From: Lolium rigidum
Taxonomy: Eukaryota > Streptophyta > Magnoliopsida > Poales > Poaceae
Reading direction: 5' to 3'
Assembly (NCBI RefSeq): GCF_022539505.1
Contig: NC_061510.1
Span: 393,682,249-393,746,248, forward strand
Length of the DNA: 64,000 nucleotides
Each line of letters opens with the position of its first letter. Position 1 is the first letter of the stretch. The notes beneath the pieces were generated by a model. That model was given only the letters and a program-made list of their open reading frames with translations. It made no database searches and had not been told where the DNA came from. This document shows, piece by piece, positions 10,983 through 21,094 of this stretch. A program made the position numbers and the translations under genes.

Positions 10983-12197
10983 ATGGTCGAAACGCGCAAC
11001 CGTCGTCGGAGGCGCGCATCGTGGGCCGACCTCCCGGAGGACATGCTCGGCGACGTGCTCGGCCGGCTGCCGTCCTTCGCCGACCGATCCCGCCTCCGCG
11101 CCGTCTGCCGCGCATGGCGCGCGGCCTGGCGACGCCAGCCACACCCGCCGTTGCCGTGGCTCGTCGTCCCGGGCCACTGCGTCAGCCTCCCCGACGGCGC
11201 CATCCACCACGTCGTGCCCCTCCCCGATGACGCCCGCGCCGCGCCCTGCCGCGGTTCGCTTGGCAACTGGCTCGCCCTCGTCCCGCTCGCGTCATCGTCC
11301 GGCGGCGGCGACCCCTTCCTGCTGAACCCCTTCTCCGCGGAGAGGATCCCGCTGCCGCCGTGGCCGGATCAGCACGAGCCGATCCGAAAGATCGTCATGT
11401 CGTCCGCCGCCTCGGACTCCTGCGTCGCCGCCGCCATGGTCGACTGCGGCGAGAACCGCAGGAGGATCGCCGTGTGCCGGCCGGGAGATGGACACGATCA
11501 GGGCGCCTGGTGGCCGGTGTCCCTGCCGTTCGACCTGCAGGACATAGCGTTCTACAAGGGGAGGCTCCACGCTCTCCCGTCGTGCCACGGGCTGCTGGTG
11601 TTCGACGACGGCGAGCTGGACCTCCTCCGCCGCGAGCCGTGGAGGCTGCACGAGAAGCAGCTCCCGCTCCCGCCGCCGCCCGCCGCCAACATTGATTACG
11701 ATGATGACGAGGACATCACGTCGAGGCAGTACCTGCTGGAGTGCAACGGGCGCCTCCACACCGTCACCAGGACCGTCCGGCGAGAGATCCACCGAACCGT
11801 CAGGATCAAGGTCCACGCGCTGGAGCCGGATGGCAGCTGGGCGCGGGTCGAGGGCATCGGCGGGCACGCACTTTTCGTCGGCGACGCCTGCTCCGGAGCC
11901 TACCCTGCCGCCGCAGTGTCGACCTCGGACGACCTGATCAGAGAGAACCAGGTCTGCTACGTCGACGACGAGATGGCGATCAGCGCCGAGCTTGACAAGC
12001 GCAGCCGATCCGCGCTCACCCGCACCACCGTCGAAGTCTCCAGCCGGCGCTGCGACCTCTACGGGTCCGTGCTCCGCCGCCTCCGCACCGTCGAAGCCTA
12101 CGTCATGACCAGCAAGTGCAGGTTTAAGTACAGGGCCGGAAATTTGTCGGCGCGAACGGGACGGTGGCATCCGGCGAGGGTGAGTTCCTTTTGGTGA
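10983..12197 (+). CDS. F-box protein with DUF295-type C-terminal region (404 aa)
   Basis: F-box proteins are substrate receptors of SCF ubiquitin ligases. The F-box lies at residues 14-50 (WADLPEDMLGDVLGRLPSF, then CRAWR). The middle holds WLVVPGHCVSLPDG and FLLNPFS, common in grass F-box/DUF295 proteins. The DUF295-like part spans about 195-345 with HGLLVFDDGELDLL, ALFVGDACSG and NQVCYVDDEM. The gene is a single GC-rich exon ending in TGA at 12195. I chose the ATG at 10983 (another is adjacent at 10980) because the paralogue at 15177 begins in the same place. An upstream in-frame ATG at 10905 would add 26 unconserved residues. It is the only unbroken member of the local F-box family. Its target is unknown. 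Confidence 0.85.
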   Translation: MVETRNRRRRRASWADLPEDMLGDVLGRLPSFADRSRLRAVCRAWRAAWRRQPHPPLPWLVVPGHCVSLPDGAIHHVVPLPDDARAAPCRGSLGNWLALVPLASSSGGGDPFLLNPFSAERIPLPPWPDQHEPIRKIVMSSAASDSCVAAAMVDCGENRRRIAVCRPGDGHDQGAWWPVSLPFDLQDIAFYKGRLHALPSCHGLLVFDDGELDLLRREPWRLHEKQLPLPPPPAANIDYDDDEDITSRQYLLECNGRLHTVTRTVRREIHRTVRIKVHALEPDGSWARVEGIGGHALFVGDACSGAYPAAAVSTSDDLIRENQVCYVDDEMAISAELDKRSRSALTRTTVEVSSRRCDLYGSVLRRLRTVEAYVMTSKCRFKYRAGNLSARTGRWHPARVSSFW

Positions 12198-12692
12198 CAG
12201 AGCCCGTGGAGGGAAGGACCATGAGCACCTGACCCTGCAATGATAATCTGCGGCACACTCTTGGCCAAGCTGTCTTTAGAGAAAAGTCTGCAACAGAACA
12301 CAGTCAGCTCACTGCTGCACCTATGGCTTCTTCCGAGGATTCCATATGGATCAATGCAGGGAACTAATATGTATATTCTACAGTATGTAACAGTAGCCGG
12401 CCGGATAACAGCAGCTGCGCGCATCATCCAAGTAAAATCAACAGTAGTGTCGGCCGGTCACTTGGTATATAGCAAGGACAAACTGATTCATTTTCAGGAG
12501 TAACAAAACTGCCCTAGGAAGATAAATAATACTACAGTATGATAATACGGCCAGAGTTACGCATTTCTAATCCAATTTTCAAAAGCTTTATCACCACATC
12601 ACTTTCATATTTTTGCCGAAATTTAGGAGGATTCGCACTACAACAAGGGGACACTGACACTAACCCTAAACCACACAGGTATTGAGCTAGGA
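12198..12692 (+). repeat. 3' flank of the F-box gene, shared with the other F-box copies
   Basis: Words such as gcacctgac..ctgcaatga, gcacactcttgg, gaaaagtctgcaacagaaca and gtcagctca recur downstream of each F-box copy (16.5-17.2 kb, 17.7-18.1 kb, 33.3-33.8 kb, 39.7-40.0 kb). The block marks the extent of the duplicated unit. The copy here also keeps the empty site of the foldback MITE (GCACCTGAC near 12226). Confidence 0.7.
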
Positions 12693-12779
12693 TTACCATG
12701 ATGAGATGAACTTCTTGACTTTCTTGCCAAGCTCATCTTTCTTAGCTCCAACCGCAGGACCCACTTCCTGCTCGCCCTT
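12693..12779 (-). pseudogene. Thioredoxin h last-exon relic
   Basis: On the minus strand this stretch reads [20 protein letters not shown] and on to a stop at 12693-12695. That matches the end of plant h-type thioredoxins ([14 protein letters not shown]), and the longer copy at 40145-40282. The MPTF part and all upstream exons are absent, so this is a fragment. Confidence 0.7.
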
Positions 12780-13089
12780 AAATTATGCACTTCGGTTTCA
12801 AAAGGATTGCCGTGACGCAATAACTTCCATGAGAGGGTTGACCGAAATTTAAGGCTTTCCTAATTCGAGGGTTAACTTAAGAATGCTGGTTTTAAGAACG
12901 AGTGATTGCCCTTCTCCGACCCTTACTGCTCAATCAGAGAGCGGATGGCTAATGTGTTCCACTTATTGAACAGGGTGAAGACAATGGGGTCGATCCATGG
13001 ATTTTCCTTCCTTTTGCTACATTTCGCTCAAAGGGTTGAAGGGAGATACTCATCCTTTGCATCCATGTTGTCTGAAGCTTTTGGTTAAC

Positions 13090-13742
13090 TTCCTCCCTCC
13101 ATTCACAATTAATTTGCATTCTAGATTTAGTCAAAGTTAAAGTTCGTATGGTTTGACTAAGCATGCAGGAAAAGATATCAACATCCATAGTGTAAGGGTG
13201 TGACTATTTCTCAATCGACTGAGAACTAAATTCAGTTGCAACTCATGTTGCAATTAATGATTAGCACAAATCACGATGCAAATCGATTGGTGTAAGACTT
13301 GACTGAGCACGAAATCCATTCTTAGCTAGCTAAGAACTAGCAAATAACTAAAAGTTATAGTATTAGAATCGACATCAGCTTTATTTTCATACTATATGCA
13401 TTGGGTATTATGGTTGTTGATATTTGTTCCTATGTTTTTGGTCAAGCCTTATAATGTTTGACTTAAAAAAATAGAATGCAAATTAATTGAAAATTAAATG
13501 AAAACGTAGGTATCAAAACAAAAACATATATACGTTAGTCCATCCAACTATCCAAGTGGTGCCACAAGCACAATTTTCATTGATGTAAATAAATATATAG
13601 TAAAAATATATTCGATGATGTATCTATTGATACTGATTTGGTATGGTAAGTGTTAGTACTGCTGTCTATAACATTAATCAAACTTTGATGAGTTGTATTT
13701 GAGCTAAATGTATACGTACTGTATATTAATACGGAAGGAGTA
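13090..13742. mobile_element. Stowaway-like MITE remnant(s)
   Basis: The left edge carries ctccctccattcacaatta, the signature of Stowaway elements. The inverted partner (aattaatttgcattcta read on the other strand) lies at about 13456-13494. A second end, acggaaggagta, stands at 13731-13742. Probably one element is interrupted by, or next to, another. No clean TA target duplication could be assigned on the left. Confidence 0.5.
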
Positions 13743-15176
13743 TTATTTTTCTTGAACGCAAGAATAGCTAGGGTGAATTGTGCGCGTGCAAAACCGAGCG
13801 ACGGTTGTTCTCATACATGGCTTTGAGCAAACAAAGACTAACTGCAATGCAATATACAATACATAGATACAAAACTGAGCAGAAAAAACAAATGATCCCT
13901 AGTCTAATATAGCCCCTTTTTAAATCAAAAAACACACATTAGGTTTTTCATAAAATAAAACTCCGAGGCATGTCCATATAGATGATTAATAAGAGTCTGT
14001 GAAATATTTCATGAAGAAATATGTAATTGACAGCAACACAAAAAAGAAAAATATGAAATCTCTAACCAATTTATTATCTTTATTACAAATCCGCACTTCT
14101 TTTTGTAGTTCACAAATGAATGTATCTATGTATCAATGAGAATTTGCAGCTATGTCAATCACATCTTTACATACATGTGCATTTTCTCTTTATTTTTTTC
14201 AGAAACTTTCAAATATTATTTTTAATTCTTACTTTGGAAATACCAAAGCATATACCCAGATACCAAAAATAAGTTGATATAGTACAACACTCATGAGATG
14301 TGTAGAAAGCGAAGATAAGCTTTAAACATAAGGCACAAGTGATCAACTTTAAATTAATAAAGCCTTTTATAGCCAATACACATGTGCTGAAGAATAGCTT
14401 ACAAAGCATCGAACAAACAAGCACCACAACATATACACCAATAAGAACAACTTGAGGTAGTCGAGGCCCTCATCCGTGATCTCACATCGGTTTGGTGCCG
14501 CAGCGTTGTTCATCACGCCATGTTGTCTTGATTAATAGTCCTTCGGCTCCAATCCCTCGGTGGCACTTGGTTTGGCGTTGTTGGGGAGATGGTCGGTTTT
14601 TGTCCTGATCGGTCTTCTTTAGTGAGCCGTTAATCCCCGTTGTTTTGCAATTCCGCGTTGAAGTGACTTCGTGGTCATATTTGGCGACAAAGGAATTTTC
14701 ATCAACAACCCATTCTTTTGATAGTTTGTTAGCAAGGTAGTATTCAGCTTGATCCGATGATTCAAGCCCGTGTGTCAGAGATCTTTATCATACACCAATA
14801 TTTGTCGTACACCCACGATCTACTATTTGGTCTTGTTCTCGGGGTCTTTACGGTGGATGAATTTCTCGGTGTTCTCATCATTGGCATTGCGTTCGATTGC
14901 GGCCTAAGAAAGTTGAGGCTTAGGGTCTTGCTTGTAATTACCTCTTTATTTTGGGTCTTTTGCGTCGATTAGTTCAATTACCCCATTATCCAGTTGTTTC
15001 CGATATTTTATTTATTTATTAATGCAATCCATTTTCGGTCTTATTTAAATATCTGTTTATAACATTATTGAAAAATATCCCTATTTGCAAATTAACACGT
15101 AGAGTTAGTACACCTTTTCTTCACGTTGAGCCCTAGCCTGGCGAGTAACGCGGATCGATCCATCACTCGGCGAGTC
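13743..15176. other. Intergenic AT-rich region upstream of the second F-box copy
   Basis: I see no gene. 14450-15000 has moderately complex sequence with short reading frames but no recognisable motif. It could be an old retroelement end. The last 60 bases are the leader of the F-box copy. Confidence 0.4.
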
Positions 15177-16459
15177 ATGGTGATGGAAACGCGCATACGG
15201 CGACGGAGGCGCGCCTCGTGGGCCGACCTCCCGGAGGACATGCTCGGCGACATCATCCGCCGGCTTCCGTCCTTCGCCGACCGCTCCCGCCTCCGCGCCG
15301 CTTGCCGATCGTGGCGCGCCGCCTGGCGCCGCCAGCCGCACCCGCCGGCGCCGTGGCTCGCCGTCCCGGGCCACTGCGTCAGCCTCCCCGACGGCGCGAT
15401 CCATTGCGTCGCGCCCCTCCCCGAGGACGCTCGCAGTGCGCGCTGCCGCGGCTCCTTCGGCAACTGGCTCGCCCTCGTCCCGCTGGAGTCGTCCGGCGCC
15501 GCCGCCCCCTTCCTGCTGAACCCATTCTCCGGGGCGAGGATCCCGCTGCCGCCGTGGACGGAGAAAGAACACATCTGCAAGATCGTCATGTCGTCCGCCC
15601 CGGACTCGACCTGTCTCGTCGCCGCCATGGTCGATTGCACGGTCGACTGCGGCGATAACCGCAGGAGGATCGCCGCGTGCCGGCCGGGAGAGGGACGCGA
15701 GGGCGCCTGGTGGCCGGTCTCCCTGGCGTTTGACCTGCAAGACATCGCATTCTACGAGGGAGGCTGCACGCGCTTCCGTCATGCGACGGATTGATGGTGT
15801 TCGACGACGGGGAGCTGGACCTCCTCCGCCGCGAGCCATGGAGGCTGCACGAGGAGCAGCTCCCGCCACCGCCCGCTGCCTATAGCTACGACGGCAAGTT
15901 GTACTTCTCGTCGAGGCGGTACTTGGTGGAGTGCAACGGGCGTCTCCTCACGGTTATCAGGTATGTCGACTTCGACGAAACCGTCATGATCGAGGTCCAC
16001 GCGCTCGAGCCGGACGACTCCTGGGCGCGGGTCAAGGGCATCGTCGGCCGCGCCATCTTCGTCGGAGACGCCTGCTCAGGATCCTTCCCCGCCGCAGCGT
16101 CCGCCTCGGACTACATGATCGGAGAGAACCAGGTCTGCTTCGTCGACCACGAGATGAGCATCAGCGAGGAGCTTGACAACCGCAGCCCGTCTGCCGATGC
16201 CTACGGCCCGCGCGGCGGCGGCGTCTACCGCTCCGTGTTCAGGAACGTCGAGCGCGACCTCGGTCGCCGCCCCCTCCGTACCGTCGAAGCCTACGTCATG
16301 AGCGATCGGTGCGTTAACGTGTACCGGCCCAGCGAATCGTCGGCGGCGAGGACGGGACGGTGGAAGTTAGCGAGGGCTCAGGACTTCCCGAGGTCCATTT
16401 CCTTTGGGCAGAGACTCGGTGGAGCCAAACTCAATGAGCAGGATTATGTGGTCATCTGA
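15177..16459 (+). pseudogene. Second F-box/DUF295 gene copy, broken by a 1-bp deletion
   Basis: The copy starts at the ATG at 15177, in the position used by the intact paralogue, and closely matches it through the F-box (WADLPEDMLGDIIRRLPSF) and the middle region. At about 15756-15760 a run of G is one base shorter than in the paralogue (gagggaggc against aaggggaggc). The first frame then ends at 15794. The rest (FDDGELDLLRREPWRLHEEQ to GGAKLNEQDYVVI) continues in the next frame to a TGA at 16457-16459. Apart from this, the coding signal is well preserved and the C-terminus is longer than in the first copy. A sequencing error would also explain it. If translated as it stands, the product would be an F-box protein without the DUF295 part. 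Confidence 0.85.
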
Positions 16460-17234
16460 AATCCAATACTGAGTTACTTTTCGATGTGATCTTGCTCAAG
16501 CTCTACTGAGTTACTGGCTACTAGCTAATAAATTGTTCCTGATGTCTTCAGAATTTAGATAAAGAAACACTGTTCTTGTTCTTGAATGATTATCTACTTT
16601 TCCTTCTATATTGTTGTTGTATATGCACAAGTGAAAAGTCTGCAACCAGAACAAAGTCAGCTCATCATCGCTGCAGCTATGGCTTCTACTCAGGAATCCA
16701 TTCAACAATGCTGAAGACTGATATGTATCTAACAGTATCCGGATAGCATCAGCTGTGTCTTCTAACGGTACCGGATTCAAAACATGCTGACAGATAAGAA
16801 ATTAAGTTTCTTTGGCTAGGAAAATGTTGAGCACGCCATGTCGCCATCGACGTCTCTGCGGAGGTGTTCAAGTTCCTTCTTTGGGTAGCAAGAGGGGTTC
16901 TCCTTTATTTCAGTTGCTGAAGATGGGTAATGATCGAAGTTTAGAAGGAGAATTGGCACTGCAAAACGTTGAGGGAGGAAAGCAAAACAAAATTGTTTCT
17001 TAAGACTATCCACATGCTGTTCGTTTCAAGTTCACAAACCATTCACTTGTGTGGATGAGATATCTGTTGGTATTCTTCGTGCATACTCCGATTGCTGGTC
17101 ACTGTGTCTCTGTATGGTTTCTGCTCTAATCCTGCATAGTTCTTGATTTCAACTAAGCTCAGAGGATATCCTATACGCGTTGATAATGAATTTAGATAAG
17201 ATAGCATTGTTCTTGTTCTTGAATGGGTTTATCG
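16460..17234 (+). repeat. 3' flank of the second F-box copy, duplicated at 33.3-34.1 kb
   Basis: The sequence matches 33314-34140 at high similarity (for example ggctactagctaataaat and gtcttcagaatttagataaa) and weakly matches the other F-box 3' flanks. No gene is seen. Confidence 0.75.
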
Positions 17235-17725
17235 ACACCTGACGAGATAATTACAAAAATCCACCACAATTGTGGCTAGGGTTTAAAAAAACCACCACCT
17301 TTCATATTTTTGACAGAAAACCACCGGTTTGGTGTAAGAGCGTGACAAATACCCACCACTTCGTGAAATGAGGACGGTTTAGCGGGTTAAGCACCAAATT
17401 GGCAGGTGGGGCCCACTGTCAGGCTGACGTGGCAAGTGTCGGAGATCTTTGTACTGTACTGTAAAGTGGTGGTTTTCTGTCATCTCTGTACTGTAAAGTG
17501 GTGGTTTTCTGTCATCTCCGACACTTGCCACGTCAGCCTGACAATGGGCCCCACCTGTCAATTTGGTGCTTAACCCGCTAAACCGTCCTCATTTCACGAA
17601 GTGGTGGGTATTTGTCACGCTGTTACACCAAACCGGTGGTTTTCTGTAAAAAATATGAAAGGTGGTGGTTTTTTGAAACCCTAGCCGCAATTGTGGTGGG
17701 TTTTTGTAATTTTCTCGCACCTGAC
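17235..17725. mobile_element. Mutator-like foldback MITE with ~220-bp inverted arms
   Basis: The element spans 17244-17716. It begins GAGATAATTACAAAAA and ends in the inverted form GAGAAAATTACAAAAA. The arms are near-perfect inverted repeats over about 200 bp (ccaccac, accggtttggtg, gcgggttaagcacc and others), leaving a short central spacer that itself contains a direct repeat (gtaaagtggtggttttctgtc twice). Flanking 9-bp duplications are ACACCTGAC (17235-17243) and GCACCTGAC (17717-17725), eight of nine identical. Mu elements also start GAGATAATT and make 9-bp duplications. The unfilled site is seen in the paralogous flank near 12226. Confidence 0.88.
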
Positions 17726-18147
17726 ACTGCAATGCTATCTGTAGCACACTCTTGGTGAAGCCGTGACTAACAACAAATCGTTCCTTATGAATTTGGATAA
17801 GAAAGCATTGTTGAATAGTATTCTATTTTCCTGGTATTACTACGGTTTTTGCCCAAGTGAAAAGTCTGCAACAAGAACAAAGTCAGCTCATTATGGTTTG
17901 CAGCTATGGCTTCTGCTGAGAAATCCATTTATCAATGCCGTCAACTAGTGGCTTTCTTTGTGCATGCTCTGCTGACTGGTCACTGTGTCCCTGTGTGGTT
18001 CTTGCTTTCAGTTAAGCTCAGAGGATATCGAGATGTTTCTGGTGTTCTTTTTTTGAATGGTGTTTCTGGTGTTCTCACTATTCGAATTTTTTTTATGGCA
18101 AAACAAGATTGTGAACTCAGATCATAGGGCAATTCCGTGATCATGAT
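17726..18147 (+). repeat. Continuation of a duplicated F-box 3' flank
   Basis: It resumes the flank (actgcaatgctatctgtagc) directly after the MITE and holds gaaaagtctgcaacaagaac and aagctcagaggatatcgaga, found downstream of the other copies. No gene is seen. Confidence 0.65.
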
Positions 18148-18364
18148 CGCCGACCGCTACCTCGGTCGCCGCTGCCTAGGCACCGTGCAAGCCTACTTGA
18201 TGACCGGCCGGGAGATTCATCTGCGCGGACGGGACGATGGCTGCTGACGAGGGTTCACGAGACAGGACTTCCCGAGAACGAGGGTTCAGGACTTCCCGAG
18301 GTCCATTCCCTTTGGGCAGAGACCCTGTGGACCGAAGGACCATGAGGATTCTGTGGTGATCTGA
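18148..18364 (+). pseudogene. F-box/DUF295 C-terminal relic
   Basis: The stretch matches the last ~70 codons of the second F-box copy (acctcggtcgccgc, caagcctac, aggacttcccgaggtccatt, gtggtgatctga) but is riddled with indels, including a repeat of the ggacttcccgag segment. It ends at the same stop as the other copies. No start and no open frame remain. Confidence 0.75.
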
Positions 18365-18552
18365 AATCTAATCCTTTTATACACGTTCATTCCATGGTCA
18401 CGCTGTACTGAGTTCCTGGTTACTAACATATCGTTCCTGATGTCTTCAGAATTTAGATGAAGAGGCATTGTTCTTGCTCTTGAATGGTATTCTGTTTTCC
18501 TTGCATTACTACTGTTTTTGCACAAGTGAGAATTCTACAAGCAGAACAAAGT

Positions 18553-19500
18553 CAGTATAGAAGGATAGAGAGGGAGAGAGATATGCGAAATATGTTGGAT
18601 GTATTATTGAGCCTCATGGGCGAGTATATATAGGCGTACAGGGATCATCTTGGAGTGCAAGACAAGACACAAGATCTATCTCTATCCTAGACTTAAACCG
18701 TACGTATACTCTAACACTCCCCCGCAGTCGTAGCGGGAGTGTCGTGAACAACATGAACGACGTGGACGGTCAGAGATAAACCGAAGTAGACCCCAGAAGG
18801 CTGACACTCCCCCGCAGTCGTAGCGGGAGCATCGTGGACGGTGTCGCGTCGCGGATGCTTGGACTGTAGAAGGAGCTGGTGAGGCGCCGGCGAGGTGGTA
18901 GCCCTTTGTGCCGATGTCGAAGTAGCCGAGAGCGTGGGTGCTGCAACCTTTGTCTAGGGAGCCGCGCGAGGGATTGCCGTGGTCGATGTCGTGGCCGGGT
19001 GCCGGTGTCGATGTAGCCGCAGGCGAGGTTGTGCGAGGAGAGTGACGGAGACGCGCCGAGGCAGTCATGGAGGCGATGCCGATGAAGACGTCGTCAAAGC
19101 CGATGAAGACGAGGCGCCGGTCTGAGCTTGCCAGGCCCGGGGACGAAGGCACTTATCGGTGTTGCCACTACCGGGCGTGCGTGGGTAGGGAACATTACAA
19201 AGTGCGCGCCATGTCGGAGTAGACTAGTAGAGGAGGTCTCGACGACGGGTGTCGGAGTAGAGGAGCAGGTGGTGTAGTCGGGGAAGAGGCGAGTCTCGAC
19301 GACGGGTGTCGGAGTAGAGAAGCAGGTGACGTAGTCGGGGAAGAGGCGAGGACGCTGGCGGCAAAGCTGTAGTGTACGAAGACGTAGAAGGCGGCTAACC
19401 CAGCGGTGACCAGGGGTGGTCAAGCTGGACGCCTTGACGGGCGTTGCGGTGATCGGCGAGCCCAGTGCGACCTGAAGTGGTTGGCAAGCCCAGCGGCGAC
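18553..19500 (-). mobile_element. Copia-like non-autonomous element: short LTR and part of its internal region
   Basis: On the minus strand a purine tract (GCGGGGGAG) is followed by TGTTAGAG at 18716, the usual Copia 3' LTR junction. A TATATATA stands inside the LTR, and CATCCAACA is a possible end at 18593, although similar LTRs run a little further, to about 18553. The internal part 18717-19500 is GC-rich, has no coding signal and repeats cactcccccgcagtcgtagc at 18714 and about 18806. The element is cut at 19501 by an Athila LTR and sits in an F-box 3' flank. Confidence 0.55.
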
Positions 19501-21094
19501 TGATGCGTGTAGTTGACACGTCCGTTGGGAACCCCAAGAGGAAGGTGTGATGCGCACAGCGGCAAGTTTCCCTCAGTAAGAAACCAAGGTTTAATCGAAC
19601 CAGTAGGAGTCAAGAAGCACGTTGAAGGTTGATGGCGGCGGGATGTAGTGCGGCGCAACACCGGAGATTCCGGCGCCAACGTGGAACCTGCACAACACAA
19701 CCAAAGTACTTTGCCCCAACGAAACAGTGAGGTTGTCAATCTCACCGGCTTGCTGTAACAAAGGATTAACCGTATTGTGTGGAAGATGATTGTTTGCGAG
19801 AGAAAACAGTAAAACAAGTATTGCAGCAGATTTGTATTTCAGTATTAAAAGAATGGACCGGGGTCCACAGTTCACTAGAGGTGTCTCTCCCATAAGATAA
19901 AAGCATGTTGGGTGAACAAATTACGGTCGGGCAATTGACAAATAGAGAGGGCATAACAATGCACATACATGACATGATAAGTATAGTGAGATTTAATTGG
20001 GCATTACGACAAAGTACATAGACCGCCATCCAACTGCATCTATGCCTAAAAAGTCCACCTTCGAGGTTATCGTCCGAACCCCCTCCGGTATTAAGTTGCT
20101 AACAACGGACAATTGCATTAAGTATGGTGCGTAATGTAATCAACAACTACATCCTCGGACATAGCGCCAATGTTTTATCCCTAGTGGCAACAGCACAACA
20201 CAACCTTAGAACTTTACGTCCTCTGTCCCAGGTGTCAATGCGAGCATGAACCCACTATCGAGCATAAATACTCCCTCTTGGAGTTAAAAGTAAAAACTTG
20301 GCCGGAGCCTCTACTAGTAACGGAGAGCATGCAAGATCATAAACAACACATATGTAATAACTTGATAATTAACATAACATGGTATTCTCTATCCATCGGA
20401 TCCCGACAAACACAACATATAGAATTACGGATAGATGATCTTGATCATGTTAGGCAGCTCACAAGATCCAACAATGAAGCACAATGAGGAGAAGACAACC
20501 ATCTAGCTACTGCTATGGACCCATAGTCCAGGGGTGAACTACTCACTCATCACTCCGGAGGCGACCATGGCGGTGTAGAGTCCTCCGGGAGATGAATCCC
20601 CTCTCCGGCAGGGGGGCGGAGGAGATCTCCAGAATCCCCGAGATGGGATCGGCGGCGGCGGCGTCTCGGTAAGGTTTTCCGTATCGTGGTTTTTCGCATC
20701 GGGGGTTTCGCGACGGAGGCTTTAAGTAGGCGGAAGGGCAGAGTCGGGGGCATGACGAGGGGGCCACACCATAGGGCGGCGCGCCCCCCTTGGCCGCGCC
20801 GCCTTGTGGTGTCGCCACCTCGTGGCCCCACTTCGTATGTTCTTCGGTCTTCCGGAAGCTCCGTGGAAAAATAGGCCCCCGGGTCTTCGTTTCGTCCAAT
20901 TCCGAGAATATTTCGTTACTAGGATTTCTGAAACCAAAAACAGCAGAAAACGAGAACCGGCACTTCGGCATCTTGTTAATAGGTTAGTTCCGAAAAATGC
21001 ACGAATATGACATAAAGTGTGCATAAAACATGTAGGTATCATCAATAATATGGCATAGAACATAAGAAATTATCGATACGTCGGAGACGTATCA
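19501..21094 (-). mobile_element. Athila-type LTR (1,594 bp), 3' LTR of the minus-strand element
   Basis: Read on the minus strand it begins TGATACGTCTCCGACGTATC at 21094 and ends ACACGCATCA at 19501. The polypurine tract CTAAGCTTGGGGATGCT abuts its start. It is nearly the same length as the LTR at 25412-27003 but clearly differs in sequence. It is closer to the LTR at 47221-48814. Confidence 0.85.

Noticed and set aside
11292..12170. 292-residue open frame antisense to the intact F-box gene
   Set aside because: It is a by-product of the GC-rich sense gene. The translation is low in complexity and matches no family. The same shadow appears opposite the second copy (15105-15869).
4461..19501. 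gcgac next to both the LTR at 4461 and the LTR at 19501, as a target duplication
   Set aside because: The two LTRs are of different subfamilies and 15 kb apart with genes between. A 5-base match is easily chance.
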